Positions 1 to 24,730 of a DNA stretch of 64,000 bases are shown here, in pieces. Each line of letters starts with the position of its first letter. Position 1 is the stretch's first letter. The notes beneath the pieces were generated by a model. It saw only the letters and a program-made list of their open reading frames with translations, ran no database searches and had not been told where the DNA came from. Source of the stretch: Sthenelais limicola (taxonomy: Eukaryota > Annelida > Polychaeta > Phyllodocida > Sigalionidae); the NCBI GenBank assembly GCA_942159475.1, contig OW804097.1, positions 118,542,013-118,606,012 on the forward strand, read 5' to 3'. Position numbers and translations under genes: made by a program.

Positions 1-62
1 GCGTTGTGTGAGTAGTTCTGTCATTTGAATTCGCCTGATGTGTTTTTTTGTTTTTCCTATAG

Positions 63-13365
<13,303 letters not shown>

Positions 13366-13941
13366 ACGACGAGCATGAAAACAATCTCTGCATCATCATC
13401 CCTTAATGGCTGGCCAGTGTTAGCTGAACATATTACTTAACTGACACACTAATTTTGTTCATCGATCCTAGACGGAAACTAAAAACGATAAAAAATCTTT
13501 AAAAAAAAAACAAAAAAAACCGACTCATTGAATTGAATGAAACGCAATGGATTCTTCACCGCCTCCAGAATTACACGATGATCACCCGCAAGGCTTCCAG
13601 TCAGTCCCTCAGGCTCTTCTACTGCAAGTTCGGTATATATCTCTCACTCCTCGGTCCCCTTACCCTACAAGAAGCCTACAGGTACATACATACATACATA
13701 CCACACACGGCTGGTCTAGGCTTCAATTTGAGTAGTTCCATAATGAGGAGTTCTGTACTTACAATGAGTATACTAACTATCTGACCTGATATTTCTTGAT
13801 TATCTCTCCCTTAGAGGGAACAAAAACATGAATCCCATTTTACATGGCACCCGGCGTGACATGATTGATTGATTTATAAAAATATACTTATATAATAACT
13901 CTGTGTGTGAGAGGAGGAATGCATGTGTGAGTGCTATAGGT

Positions 13942-13943
<2 letters not shown>

Positions 13944-13976
<33 letters not shown>
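13944..13976. repeat. GAT microsatellite in RSK 3'UTR
   Basis: A run of GAT triplets of roughly a dozen units. Likely polymorphic in length. Confidence 0.9.
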
Positions 13977-14978
13977 GCGAGAAAGGGGGGAAAAGAAGAA
14001 TGATGTGGTCAAGGTCTTCAGCTGTTGCTTATTATGTCTGGAGTAATTTCTTATAATCTCCATTGCTTAATTAATGATGAATCCCTTGCTTTGTTAGTTA
14101 ACAGATTTTTCTGTAGGGAACCCCATTGTTGACAGTGTCTTAGGTTGGAGATTGGAAAAGGTGGGACGACGACATAAAGCTCATAGAGTGGCACCGTACG
14201 TGCTTGTAATAGATGTATGCAAAGACAATATGATATTGTGAGCGGGTCACTCTCCTCACCAACATCCTTGTAGTCAGTGCACTTATAAATCTTGCACTCA
14301 TGATAAAATCATGACAACCTTAGAAATAGTTTTCTTCTTGGAAAATGAATATTTGAAAGGGATTTTTTCCCCTCTCGAAACTATTGTAATAACCTGACTT
14401 GAATATGATCGATCAAAGTCGGGAAATAAGATCATGTTATTATCGCTGCGAATCGCAGTGTAAATGTCCGCGATGATAGATGATAAAGCGATGCGATTTA
14501 TGGCTGAGACAGACTTACATATTGAAGATGAACTCGTATTAATAATTTCTTAAGGTTTTGCTCCTCGTGAATGGCTGGAATTCATTGTAAATAACACGCG
14601 GCGAGCGAATATTCTTTCTTTTCTTACAAAGTGATTGTTTTCTCATCTTTTTTCTTCCCCCCATCCTAATTACGTTGCCTGTAGGTGTGATACCTTACAT
14701 GTTACATGCCCCTCACTGTCCACTAATCCATTGCATCCCCCCCAACCCCCACCCCTTTGCTCCCTCCCACGATATAATAATGTAGGGGTCCCAGTGTACA
14801 AATTATGGCTGACCTTGGGGGAAACTGACACTCATATAAATAAATATGTATAGGGGGAAACGCCACGCTCGAGCAGCAAGTATTGGCCTATATATCTTAC
14901 TGCAAAGGTCGAAAATGGCGAGTTCACAATTCTCATGGATGTGCTTCATCAAGTGGAAGTTAACTGGTTATGGAAAAT

Positions 14979-15213
14979 GGGACAGATTTTCAGAAAATAT
15001 ACAATTCAACTTCGCCAATCTTTTTAGATAACGCACATTTCAGACGAAAATAAAGTTCCAAATACAGTTTAACCTAACCAAACAGATTGCTAGAATCAAT
15101 GCAATACCGAGAATAATCAAATTTACCTAGTATTGGCCAAATTGCAGCCTAGATTAGCAGAATTTACTAATTTTGTATATCTGCCAATTGTACATTTTCT
15201 GAAGATCTGACCC
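14979..15213 (-). mobile_element. M1 MITE, subfamily A, in RSK 3'UTR
   Basis: GGGACAGATTTTCAGAAAAT ... GAAGATCTGACCC, 235 bp, with AAAT on both sides (14975-14978, 15214-15217). The palindromic ends would form a hairpin in a long-3'UTR transcript. Confidence 0.88.
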
Positions 15214-16058
15214 AAATGTTTCACTCTTTTGCAATGATGTATTATTGCACCTATGGTTTAGCATCATCTTAAGCTCGTTCACTGCACGCTCCCTTTGCTA
15301 TTAACATGGATTCTCTCCTACAATTTACATTATGCAAAGAGATGTGTGAGAGGGAGGATGTATGAGGATGAACTGATTGTTAAGTCGAACAGATATTATT
15401 AACAGTGGTAGGAAATATGACATTTATCCCAAATAATAAACTATACGCATTTGAATTGGTTGCAACTTCGGTTAATGGTCCTCAGATGATGATGATGATG
15501 ATGATAATAATAAAGTGTTCTAAAGACGGCGATGTCAAAACCAAAGGTTTGCGCTTTTTCCATAATGTCATCAAATCACAGCATTGTTATTGCATTTGAA
15601 AAAATGTGACATAACGCAGGGTTCAGGACCTACTTATGTAAAAAGAAAGAAATCGATCTTCAAAATGATTTTGATTCGTATTTAGATTTTTTTCCCCATT
15701 ATCTTGTTATTAAAGAGGACCTACTATGGAGGTATTCTATAACGCGGTGTCACATCAACGTTAAATTAGGAATTGAATTATGGATATTTGAGCGGCGGGA
15801 CATATAATGTACATATATTGTAAAAAATAATACCGTAAAATCAGAGTTTACCCTTCTACTTTTGTACTTTGCTCACCTGCTACTCTCGACAGAGAAAGAA
15901 GATAAAAGATGTCATGTGTGGCTCTGGTCGGGGATCTATCCTCTACCACTGTACTAAGATTATTGTTGTTTGTATATAGTCTCTGAACAAAAGATAAAGA
16001 TGATCTATTATTACCAATTATTTAGAATTATGAACATATTTGACAAAGTACTGACTTT

Positions 16059-16064
16059 AATAAA
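16059..16064 (+). terminator. Likely poly(A) signal of RSK
   Basis: AATAAA followed about 20 bp later by GTGCTCGTGTTCTTGTGTTG, a good GT-rich downstream element. This is the best polyadenylation context after the RSK stop. Confidence 0.6.
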
Positions 16065-16443
16065 GAAACGTATATATTCAGTGCTCGTGTTCTTGTGTTG
16101 TTTATTCATTTTCTAGCCCAATGGAGTTAACAAGGAAAGAAACTCTGCAGTCATGATAAAAGTTTTCTGTTCTAGCAATGTGAACAAAATTTAATAAAAA
16201 TATGAACTATGAAAAAACAACTGATGGCTTCTTTCGCATAGATTACCAGTTCGAAAAGTGCTTCTCTGCTAATTTTTCTATTGTAAATTTGGGAAAAAAA
16301 ACGCTAATAAAACGTAAAAATACATCCTCGTTGAAAACGGAGAATACATAATTCAAAATATATTTTGGAACCAAGCTCGTGTTCGCTATAGAGGGATTGA
16401 AGTAAATGGATAGTGACATGTGTACCTGGTGGGATTCGTTCAT

Positions 16444-16640
16444 GGGTCAGGTTTTCCGAAAATGTACAATTGGCAGCTGTACATACATTTAGTAAATTCT
16501 GCTGCAATTTGGTCAATACCAGTTAAATTTGAGTATATTCAGCATTGCATTGATTCTAGCAATCTGTTTGGTTAGGTTGAACTGTATTTTGAACTTTATT
16601 TTTGTCTGAAATTTGGGTGATTTAAGAAAATTGGCGCAGT
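16444..16640 (+). mobile_element. M1 MITE, subfamily A, right end missing
   Basis: GGGTCAGGTTTTCCGAAAAT through GATTTAAGAAAATTGGCGCA, then a pyrimidine-rich stretch (16645-16715) replaces the right inverted repeat. Confidence 0.8.
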
Positions 16641-17585
16641 TAACTCCCTTCCTCCCTACCTCCCTCCCTAGCCTTCCACCCATTACCCCCATCTCTCTTT
16701 CTCTCTCTCTCACTCTGAGTGCTGTTTTAGTGTATTCTACTAATTTTAGAGAGATGCACCTGAAAAACCCAAAATCATAATTACTTTAACAGACCTTTTA
16801 CTGACCTCAGGAACCCTGTATATGACAGTACTGTATATGACAGTATATACCCTGTATATGACAGTAAATATTCTGCATTTTCAGTTTAAGAAAGACTAAA
16901 TTTCAGTAACTATGACTTGACATCGGGCACAAATAATTGATCCTGAGAAGTTGTTTCCTTTGGAAACGTAGGGTATAAACATTAAGTTAAACTGATTATA
17001 AAGTTAAATAGAAAAATAGTTGATTAAATCATTGATTAACTTAATAATTAGTAAACTTATAACTTGTTCTTCTTGTACATATAAAAAGACAAAAATGAGG
17101 AGACACAATTTCTTGATGTATTACCAATGGTACTATCTCTAAAAAAATTGTTTTACCTACTCTGCGAAATGAACAAGAACATAATAAAAACAAGTGTTTC
17201 TCCTCCTTGCCACACAGACAGGATGAATAATTAAAAACACTTTCTCTAAAAAGGTGTTGGTTTAAAAAAAAATATCATATTGTAGTGATTCCGGCTACCC
17301 GTGGAGGCTAGTGTTCAACACAACATATTACACAAAGGTAGTTGATACAAAACAGTTGAAAAACCGGGGTGTAATACATTATGCACAAGGTATAGGAATA
17401 GATATGAAGAATACAATACACCAACGACTCTAGATATAATGTTCGTAGGTCTCCTTCTGATATATCTTTCTCCCTTAGGCAACGTATGAAGTACGTCCAT
17501 ATGGAGGACAATGCGTATTTTCACTGGAATTGTCGTATTGTTAAATGTTTTGGCCTTTAACCGAATAAATATATAATATATATAT
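16641..17585. other. AT-rich intergenic stretch
   Basis: A TC-rich run (16645-16715) and three short TGTATATGACAGTA repeats (16815-16868); otherwise nothing. Confidence 0.7.
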
Positions 17586-17820
17586 GGGTCAGATTTTCAG
17601 AAAATGTACAATTGGCAGCTCTACACATTTAGTAAATTCTACTAAATTAGGCTGCAATTTGGTCAATACTAGGTAAATTCGAGTATATTCGGCATTGCAT
17701 TGATTCTAGCAATCTGTTTGGTTAGGTTGAACTTCATTTTGAACTTTATTTTCGCCTGAAATTTGGGTTATTTGAGAGGATTAGTGAAGTTGAATTGTAC
17801 ATCTTATGAAAATCTGACCC
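17586..17820 (+). mobile_element. M1 MITE, subfamily A, 235 bp
   Basis: GGGTCAGATTTTCAGAAAAT ... TATGAAAATCTGACCC with ATAT on both sides. One of the best-preserved A copies. Confidence 0.92.
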
Positions 17821-17948
17821 ATATAATACATAAGGAATCCATGTATCATGGTAAGGGGAAATAGAGAATAATAAACATAAATGTGAAGCTCACATAGCCC
17901 AAGCGTAGGGCACCTCTATTAGAGATTAGGTGAACCAATCCTGTATGG

Positions 17949-18066
17949 GATATTGCCATCCTCCCTAGACAGGCCCTCTATTCCGCACTGGGTTACTCCA
18001 TACTAGGCTTTAGTACGTAGAAGCTGGTTGCGGAGTATAGGGCCTGCCTAGGGAGGATGGATATTG
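17949..18066. repeat. Fold-back element, 118 bp
   Basis: GATATTGCCATCCTCCCTAG ... CTATTCCGCA pairs with TGCGGAGTATAGGGCCTGCC ... GGATGGATATTGC; arms about 40 bp with few mismatches. Confidence 0.85.
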
Positions 18067-18235
18067 CAGAACTACTACAATATGACTATTCTGTTTTATT
18101 TCTTGAATTAGTTTGTGAAGTAAGTTCAGATATATTTGGGCTCCATTGAAAATATCAATACCCCTAGATTCTGTGCTATTTGGAATCGTTCAGTCAACTT
18201 TACATGAACTTCTACGCTTACCATACTGTGAAGTT

Positions 18236-18439
18236 CAGTCTAGGCCCAAAGTTGAGAAAGTCCCTTCAAAGGAAGGGAAAGCCTCTCGCCTCAAACCGTA
18301 AAGAGTCAATATGATTCCATTAAGACCGCAAAATGGCATTATATTCCCATTAAAACGCTGAGTTCTAGGCAGGGATACCGATTAGCGAAGTAGCCTGACA
18401 TACCATTCTTATCTGATCTGAGGGTTTGGACCTAGAGTG
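18236..18439 (+). mobile_element. M2 MITE, 204 bp, intact
   Basis: CAGTCTAGGCCCAAAGTTGA ... GGTTTGGACCTAGAGTG with AGTT on both sides (18232-18235, 18440-18443). Best reference copy of M2. Confidence 0.9.
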
Positions 18440-18944
18440 AGTTGCAGTCCTTTGACCATTTGATGAATGTTTGTAAATGGTTCAATCAAGTGCACCTGTA
18501 CATTCATCAATTCATTAAAATGTCTAAAAATGTATTCTTCATAATTAGCATACCAATTAGATCCACTATTGTAATATTAACACAATTCGTGACAGGATAT
18601 TTCATCCATTATATCAAGAATTATTATTAGCAACAATTCTTATGAACCTTTCCTAGTGCAAGTTATATCAGCTCAGGCTAACAATCCGTATTAGATGCCA
18701 CCCATTAACATTCCGTAACCCCCTTCTGCCTCCAGTCTAGATATAGTGATGTATTTTCTCTGAATTTACAAAATGCCGATGAAAACATACATTTCTCTAG
18801 TTAATATTAGCTAATAACATAAGATAATCAGAAATCGTATTTCTAATGACCACCACCCACCCACCCACACCACCACCACCACCCCGCCCCCGCGAAATGC
18901 TTGTAAAATGTCGGTTAGAGAACCTGACATTGAGAATGGTTCAT

Positions 18945-19179
18945 GGGTCAGATTTTCAGAAAATGCACAATTAGCAGCTTTACACATTTAGTGAATTCTG
19001 CTAAATCGGGCTGCAATTTGGTCAATACTAGGTAAATTCGAGAATATTCGGCATTGCATTGATTCTAGCAATCTGTTTGGCTAGGTTGAATTATATTTTG
19101 AACTTTATTTTCGTCTGAAATTTGGGTTATTCGAGAAAATTAGGGAAGGCGAATTGTACGTTTTCAGAAAATCTGACCC
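18945..19179 (+). mobile_element. M1 MITE, subfamily A, 235 bp
   Basis: GGGTCAGATTTTCAGAAAAT ... TTTTCAGAAAATCTGACCC. Flanks TCAT/AAAT do not match fully. Confidence 0.9.
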
Positions 19180-19382
19180 AAATAAGAGGTGTATGTATGA
19201 TGTAAGAGACCCGCCCACAACTTCAATGCCTATTGCAGAGGTTTTTGTTGCTCTTTTGTTGGCACTTATTGCTTGTATTCATAAGGGATGACCCTTTCAT
19301 GAATGGAAAACAAGTTATAAATATCAGACTGGAACATTGGAGGCATATTTCATACCCACAGGAGGCTATAATATCCATACTT

Positions 19383-19617
19383 GGGTCAGATTTTCAGAAA
19401 ATGTACAATTCGCCTTCACCAATCTTCTCAAATAGCCCACATTTAAGACAAAAATGAGCTTCAAAATGCAGTTTAACATAATAGAAATGATACTTTAAAT
19501 CAATGCCATACCAAATATACTCAGATATACCCGGTATTCATCATTTTTCAGCCTAATTTAGCAGAATTTCCTAAATGTGTAGAGCTGCCAATTGTACATT
19601 TTCTGAAAATCTGACCC
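19383..19617 (-). mobile_element. M1 MITE, subfamily B, 235 bp
   Basis: GGGTCAGATTTTCAGAAAAT ... GAAAATCTGACCC, with ACTT on both sides (19379-19382, 19618-19621). This non-ATAT duplication helps fix the 4-bp length. Confidence 0.92.
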
Positions 19618-20360
19618 ACTTACCATTGTGCCCTGACTGGGCTGGACACAATGGGAGGCAATCAATATGGCTTTTATCCATGCATATAGATCAGCATAGT
19701 TGCACAGATTTACATTTTATGCATGATACCAGAACCTGGATCTAGAAGTTGGACTTGTCTTAACGTCTTGTGGATACGATTCTTCCCCAATTAATATATT
19801 AAATTACTAAAGAATTCATTACCGACATTGAGGGACTGCTGATGCGCTGTTTAATGCATTGTCTTGTATTGTATTTCTTTATGCATTACAATTTACATAA
19901 TGTTATTCACAGCTTGAGTGGTTTACCTACTACAACTATGCTCCTAGTGAAGTTAGGGAGGCGTGGAGAAAAGTGTTTGCTGACCTAACTAGTTTACAGA
20001 CATAATTGTCATTATTTTTATACTTGTAGTTCCTAATGAGGAAAACACAGATTGATAATATTTTTTTATACTTGTAGTTTTACCTAAGAATAATAAGTAG
20101 AAATCCTTTTAATCCGGTACTAGAGAGAGAAAGGGCTGATCGAGTTGTATTTCTGGATGTTACTCGCCTAAGAAGAGTGGTTCTTTGTTGAGAGACTGAA
20201 TAAAAGTGGTTTAAAAACAGTGTATTCATTATAGTGACAACTCATAGTATGATTTCTTATAATCCCTACCTATAGGCGAAGCCAGAATTAATGTTGCTGT
20301 TGTTGCTGGTTCTGTAGGTGGAGTGGACTGGCAAGGTCCTACATACAAGGTTCTCTGACC
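19618..20360. other. Intergenic stretch
   Basis: No gene seen. 20300-20330 (TGCTGGTTCTGTAGGTGGAG) matches the middle of the fold-back element at 725-973 (GTGCTGGTTCTGTAGGTGGA), so a remnant of that family lies here. Confidence 0.6.
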
Positions 20361-20564
20361 CACTCTAGGTCCAAACCCTCAGATCAGGTAAGAATAGTTT
20401 GTCAGCCTACTTCGCTAATCGGTATCCCTGCCTAGAACTTGGCGTTTTAATGGGGATGTAATGACATTTTGCGGTCTTAATGGAATTATAATGGCACTTT
20501 GCGGTTTGAGGGGAGAGGCTTTCCCTTCGTTTCAAGGGACTCTCCCATCTTTGGACCTAGACTG
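20361..20564 (-). mobile_element. M2 MITE, 204 bp
   Basis: CACTCTAGGTCCAAACCCTC ... CTTTGGACCTAGACTG, the reverse of the 18236 copy. Flanks do not match (GACC/TATA). Confidence 0.85.
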
Positions 20565-20570
20565 TATATA

Positions 20571-20733
20571 CAGTTCAACCTCGCATAAAGACCATCTCTT
20601 TTATTACGACCAGTTTCCCTCACTCCCAATGTGTTTTCCTCTTATTAGAGTAGCCCCTCTAAAGAGACCACCTCGCTATAAGACCACAAATCGCTCGGTT
20701 CCAAGGGTGGTCTCAATAGAGAGGTTTCACCAT
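20571..20733. mobile_element. Pogo/Tigger-like MITE fragment
   Basis: CAGTTCAACCTCGCATAAAG and the reversed right end ATGGTGAAACCTCTCTATTG, with inner GACCACCTCGCTATAAGACC. The AACCTC(T)CTAT...GACCA pattern is typical of pogo-like ends. It starts only a few bases after the preceding M2. Confidence 0.6.
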
Positions 20734-21926
20734 ATAACTTTATGTGGTACGTCAGATTAAAATGTGATAATTGAAAGAAATATGATACTTTCCAAATTGT
20801 ATTTCCCACAGGAACTATAATTTTAGCATCTGGGCCCTAACGCCCGGAGCCCTAATCTTAGTATGTACGTAACTCTTTTAAAGTGTAAGTGTGTCTCATG
20901 GGTTAAATCGATAGTTAATTAATTAGTCAATTAGCTGCAGATCGTGATTTTCCTTATTTCCTGCTATTTCCAATCAGTAGAACAATGGGTTTCCTATGCG
21001 CGTGGTCACAGCTTCAACCCTTGATTGTTATTAAACTGCATTAAAATGCATTATATTTTCGGAATTAATTGATGGCCAACCACTGGAAAACAGGAGAATT
21101 AAAACTTAATGGCACTTTGCGGTTTGGGGTGAGAGGCTTTCCCTTCGCTTGAAGGGACTTTCTCAACTTTGGGCCTAGACTGGACCAATGATTTGGTTAG
21201 AACCTGAATTGAATATATAACCAGGCGGAGGTGGAAGTAGGTGAGAGATTACACAAATATACACAAACAGTGCACTAGCAAGCCCGAAATGGAGGTTATT
21301 AATAGCCCCTGGACTGTTCAAGGCAGTAAATAAATGAAAATATAGGCAGCAGATTGAAGAAGTTATCAGGCTTTGTATGTACGGTAAAACATATATATAT
21401 AAGTATTTTCATTTCTCTTTTTATACAGTTACATTATAATATTTAGAGAAAAAGGTCCTTGTGTAAACAAATGTTGTTCTTCCCCAAATCATTGTTCAAA
21501 AGGCCTTATTTCGATATAATTTGTACCCATATTTCATTCCTATTATAGTAGAGTCCCGCTTTGTCCCATTTTGGACTTATGGACATTTTGGATTTTTGGT
21601 CACATATCTCCTCGTACGGTCTGTAATTACTGGTTGGTCGCATTGACAAGATGATCGTAAAGCTGGACTAATGTCGATGTAACAATTGCAATGATAACAG
21701 TCGTAATGACGAGTGGTACAAATTATATTCCCTCTGCCTCTGTTCAATGTGTTTTCACTAATTAATTTTAGTTGTATTGTATTTTTTATGTGAAGGTCAT
21801 CATGCCCAAAATAGAAACACAAATCGAGACAAAAACCACTGCAGGTCAGCTCAGGCAGACAAACGGGGACTGCCCACTCATTGATCTGTAGGCTAGTATG
21901 GACCAGTGGCCAGCGGGACGGTATAT
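20734..21926. other. Intergenic stretch with M2 fragment
   Basis: Only an M2 right-end fragment at 21108-21182 is recognised; no coding signal. Confidence 0.7.
21108..21182 (-). mobile_element. M2 MITE, fragment
   Basis: AATGGCACTTTGCGGTTTGG ... CTTTGGGCCTAGACTG: only one half of an M2 element. Confidence 0.75.
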
Positions 21927-22139
21927 GGGTCAGATTTTCAGAAAATGTACAATTGACAGCTGTACACATTTAGTAAATTCTGCTAAATGAGGCTGCAATT
22001 TGGTCAATACTAGGTAAATTCGAGAATATTCGGCATTGCATTGATTCTAGCAATCTGTTTGGCTAGGTTGAGCTGTATTTTGGACTTTATTTTCGTCTGA
22101 AATTTGGATTATTTCAGAGAATTGGTGAAGCTGAATTTT
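21927..22139 (+). mobile_element. M1 MITE, subfamily A, right end missing
   Basis: GGGTCAGATTTTCAGAAAAT through AGAATTGGTGAAGCTGAATT; the right inverted repeat is replaced by unrelated sequence. Confidence 0.85.
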
Positions 22140-22612
22140 ATTTCACCTTTGGCTGTGGTCAATACGTACGGCCCATTGAGTTAACACTGAGAGCTCAACT
22201 CAGTCCTGAGGACGATACAACGGCCGTATCAGGCCTCAGGACTGATATGGAATGAATATAGTTCCCTAACAATTATAGTATTATCGCATATAAATGAGTT
22301 GCAAAATTAAAAAAAATAATTGAATACATTTATAAAAGTAATTTTACTACAAAACTGTGAGCAAAATCAATGTACATGACACTGCAGAATTAAATAATTT
22401 TGCGTTCTAAAATATAGTCCTGACCCTCGCGGCTTGGAAAAAGCAGCGCGTAGAAATACAAATGCGTCATGACGGGGGGTCATGACGGGCGTCATGATGT
22501 AAACAAAGTCGTCGACGTCAACCCCAAGGAACATCAATTCACCTCTATCAATATTTCTCTCATTTTTGGGTGCATGTTGATAAGTAAAGGCGAAATAAAT
22601 ACAAAAAAATCC

Positions 22613-22668
22613 GCGGGACATCGCGGGAAATCCGTATCGTCCCTTGGCTTCCCGCGATGTCCCTTGGT
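22613..22668. repeat. Hairpin GGGACATCGCGGGAA / TTCCCGCGATGTCCC
   Basis: Exact 15-bp inverted repeats around a 22-bp spacer containing TCGTCCCTTGGC, in an otherwise AT-rich area. A diverged M1-like right end (TACATTTTCTGGCGACTTCA) follows at about 22689. Confidence 0.7.
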
Positions 22669-22810
22669 CATTTTTGTCTTAGTACCGTACATTTTCTGGC
22701 GACTTCACCTATATAATAGTCTGGGGATGGGATGGTGCAGGACACAAATTTCCCGTGTATATGAAACCTTTCCATAAACTACTCACGGTATGTAGTGCAT
22801 GTCGCCATAT

Positions 22811-23045
22811 GGGTCAGATTTTCAGAAAAAGTACAATTGGCAGACCTACACATTCAGTAAATTCTGCTAAATTTGGCTGAAAAATAATAAATACTGGGTA
22901 TATTTGAGTATAATTGGTATCACATTGGTTTAAAGTATCTGTTTTGCTACGTTAAACTGCATTCTAGAGCTCATTTCTGGCTTAAATGGGGGTTATTTGA
23001 GAGGATTTGGGAGGGTGAATTGTACATTTTCTGAAAATCTGACCC
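22811..23045 (+). mobile_element. M1 MITE, subfamily B, 235 bp
   Basis: GGGTCAGATTTTCAGAAAAA ... GAAAATCTGACCC with ATAT on both sides. Confidence 0.9.
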
Positions 23046-23223
23046 ATATAGTGATATACCTCCCCCGCACGTTGGAATAATGAGCTTTTATAACAACAGG
23101 TCGTTAGCCAACGCACCACAGGTGGCCATGGCATTTGTCTAAAACACAAATGCAAGGTGTCTGAAAGGCTTTCCTTCGATGTGCGATGCATCCAGACCCC
23201 CATTAAAATGCGTCGCATAATAT

Positions 23224-23461
23224 GGGTCAGATTTTCAGAAAATCTACAATTGGCAGCTCTATACATTCAGGAAATTCTTCTAAATTAGGCTGAAAAATGA
23301 TGAATATCGGGTATATCTGAGTAGCCTATATTTGATATCACATTGATTTAAAGTATCCGTTCGTTAATGTTAAACTGCATTTTGAAACGCATTTTTGTCT
23401 TAAATGTGGGTTATGAGAGGATTGCTGAGGGCGAATTGTACATTTTCTGAAAATATGACCC
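23224..23461 (+). mobile_element. M1 MITE, subfamily B, 238 bp
   Basis: GGGTCAGATTTTCAGAAAAT ... CTGAAAATATGACCC with ATAT on both sides. Same orientation as the copy 180 bp upstream, but the interiors differ at many bases, so they are independent insertions. Confidence 0.9.
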
Positions 23462-23589
23462 ATATATTAATGACCTTCTGGGGATGGAAATGAGTCCCAG
23501 AGAAAACACTTCCCTTTCTAGGAATGATTACCATAGAAACAGCACTCTGAAAACAACATGAGTGCTAACAGGGGATCGGGGCATCATGT

Positions 23590-23814
23590 GGGTCAGATTT
23601 TCAGAAAATGTACAATTCAACTTTGCCAATTCTCTCAAATAACCCAAATTTCAGGCGAAAATAAAGTTTAAAATACAGTTCAACTTAACCAAACCGATTG
23701 CTAGAATCAATGCAATGCTAAATATATTCAAATTTACCTAATATTGACCAAATTGCAGCAGAATTTACTAAATGTATACAGCTGCCAATTGTACATTTTC
23801 TGAAAATCTGACCC
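23590..23814 (-). mobile_element. M1 MITE, subfamily A, 225 bp
   Basis: GGGTCAGATTTTCAGAAAAT ... GAAAATCTGACCC with a short internal deletion next to TTGCAGCAGAATTTACTAAA. Flanks ATGT/TTGT differ at one base. Confidence 0.88.
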
Positions 23815-24254
23815 TTGTGATACCTTGATTGATGCGGTCAAACCCTGGAGGCAAACCACAAGCTCCCACATCAAAGGCAAATGAAGTTCGCCGACTAGGT
23901 GTTTAAGAATAATGAACCTGGCTCTTCCAACACAGAGTTCCTGGAAGTGGGCCTAAGATCTTAGATGATCTACAATAAAAGATGGTCTCTAGAAACCACA
24001 GGCTACATGTCGCCCAGGGATACAACCTGTGTGAGGTCATGTACCGCTGACCCGGATGGAGTTAGAAGTGCCGGAAGTGAGCCGCCTCGTGCCAGGGGTG
24101 AGGCGGCCTGAGTCAGGTTGTGATGACCTCACCCGCTGTCCTACCCTATGGAGGCTATATCAGTAGCACTTCTGAATTACCAGGGTGTGCATAATTGGCT
24201 TCCACGGTTTCTGCTCTGTGTATTTTTTCGCTAAGGGATTGTTCATGATTAAAC
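23815..24254. other. Intergenic stretch
   Basis: Imperfect dyads around 24080-24130 (GCCGCCTCGTGCCAGGGGTG then AGGCGGC); no gene seen. Confidence 0.6.
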
Positions 24255-24730
24255 CACTGGGGGGGGGGGCGGCGGGATTCGTGAAAAGTTCTTGTGCAAT
24301 CTGTATGACACCCCCCCCCCCCCCCGCCCCCTCCCTCCCTTAAAGTTTTGTGAAAAATGTCTTGCCCACCCCATCCCCCACCCTGAAAGTTTATCAAAAT
24401 TTCATGACCCCCTACATCTTGTGCAATCTGTATGACACCCCCCCCCCCCCCGCCCCCTCCCTCCCTTAAAGTTTTGTGAAAAATGTCTTGCCCACCCCAT
24501 CCCCCACCCTGAAAGTTTATCAAAATTTCATGACCCCCTACATCATTGTAGTTCTGAGTCCGTGCAAAAAAGATGCCCCCCCCCCCTCCAACACACACAC
24601 ACTTCTAAAGTGCGCAAAAAGGTCCCCCCCCCCCCCCCCCCCCCCACACACACACACCCTTCAGAGTTTGGGAAAAAAAGTTACCCCCTTGAAAACTCTC
24701 CTCTCCCCCCCCCCCCCCACCCACCCCCAC
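24255..24730. repeat. Poly-C tandem repeat region
   Basis: A unit of about 125 bp (TTGTGCAATCTGTATGACAC, a long C run, CTCCCTCCCTTAAAGTTTTG, TGAAAGTTTATCAAAATTTC) occurs twice in tandem (24293-24418, 24419-24543). Shorter degenerate units with C runs of up to about 20 bases and ACACAC follow. On the minus strand these are G runs with quadruplex potential. C-run lengths may not be reliable. Confidence 0.8.

Larger units (their letters stand above)
13366..16080 (+). other. Probable RSK 3'UTR
   Basis: No coding signal follows the stop. The stretch contains a short TACA repeat (about 13681-13703), a GAT repeat (13944-13976), an M1 MITE (14979-15213) and a second GAT run (about 15486-15506). Its end is inferred from the AATAAA at 16059 followed by a GT-rich stretch. 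An earlier AATAAA at about 15509, followed by GTGTTC, could give a shorter form. Confidence 0.6.

Noticed and set aside
24155..24598. 147-codon Gly-rich frame
   Set aside because: Caused by C/G runs in the tandem poly-C region.
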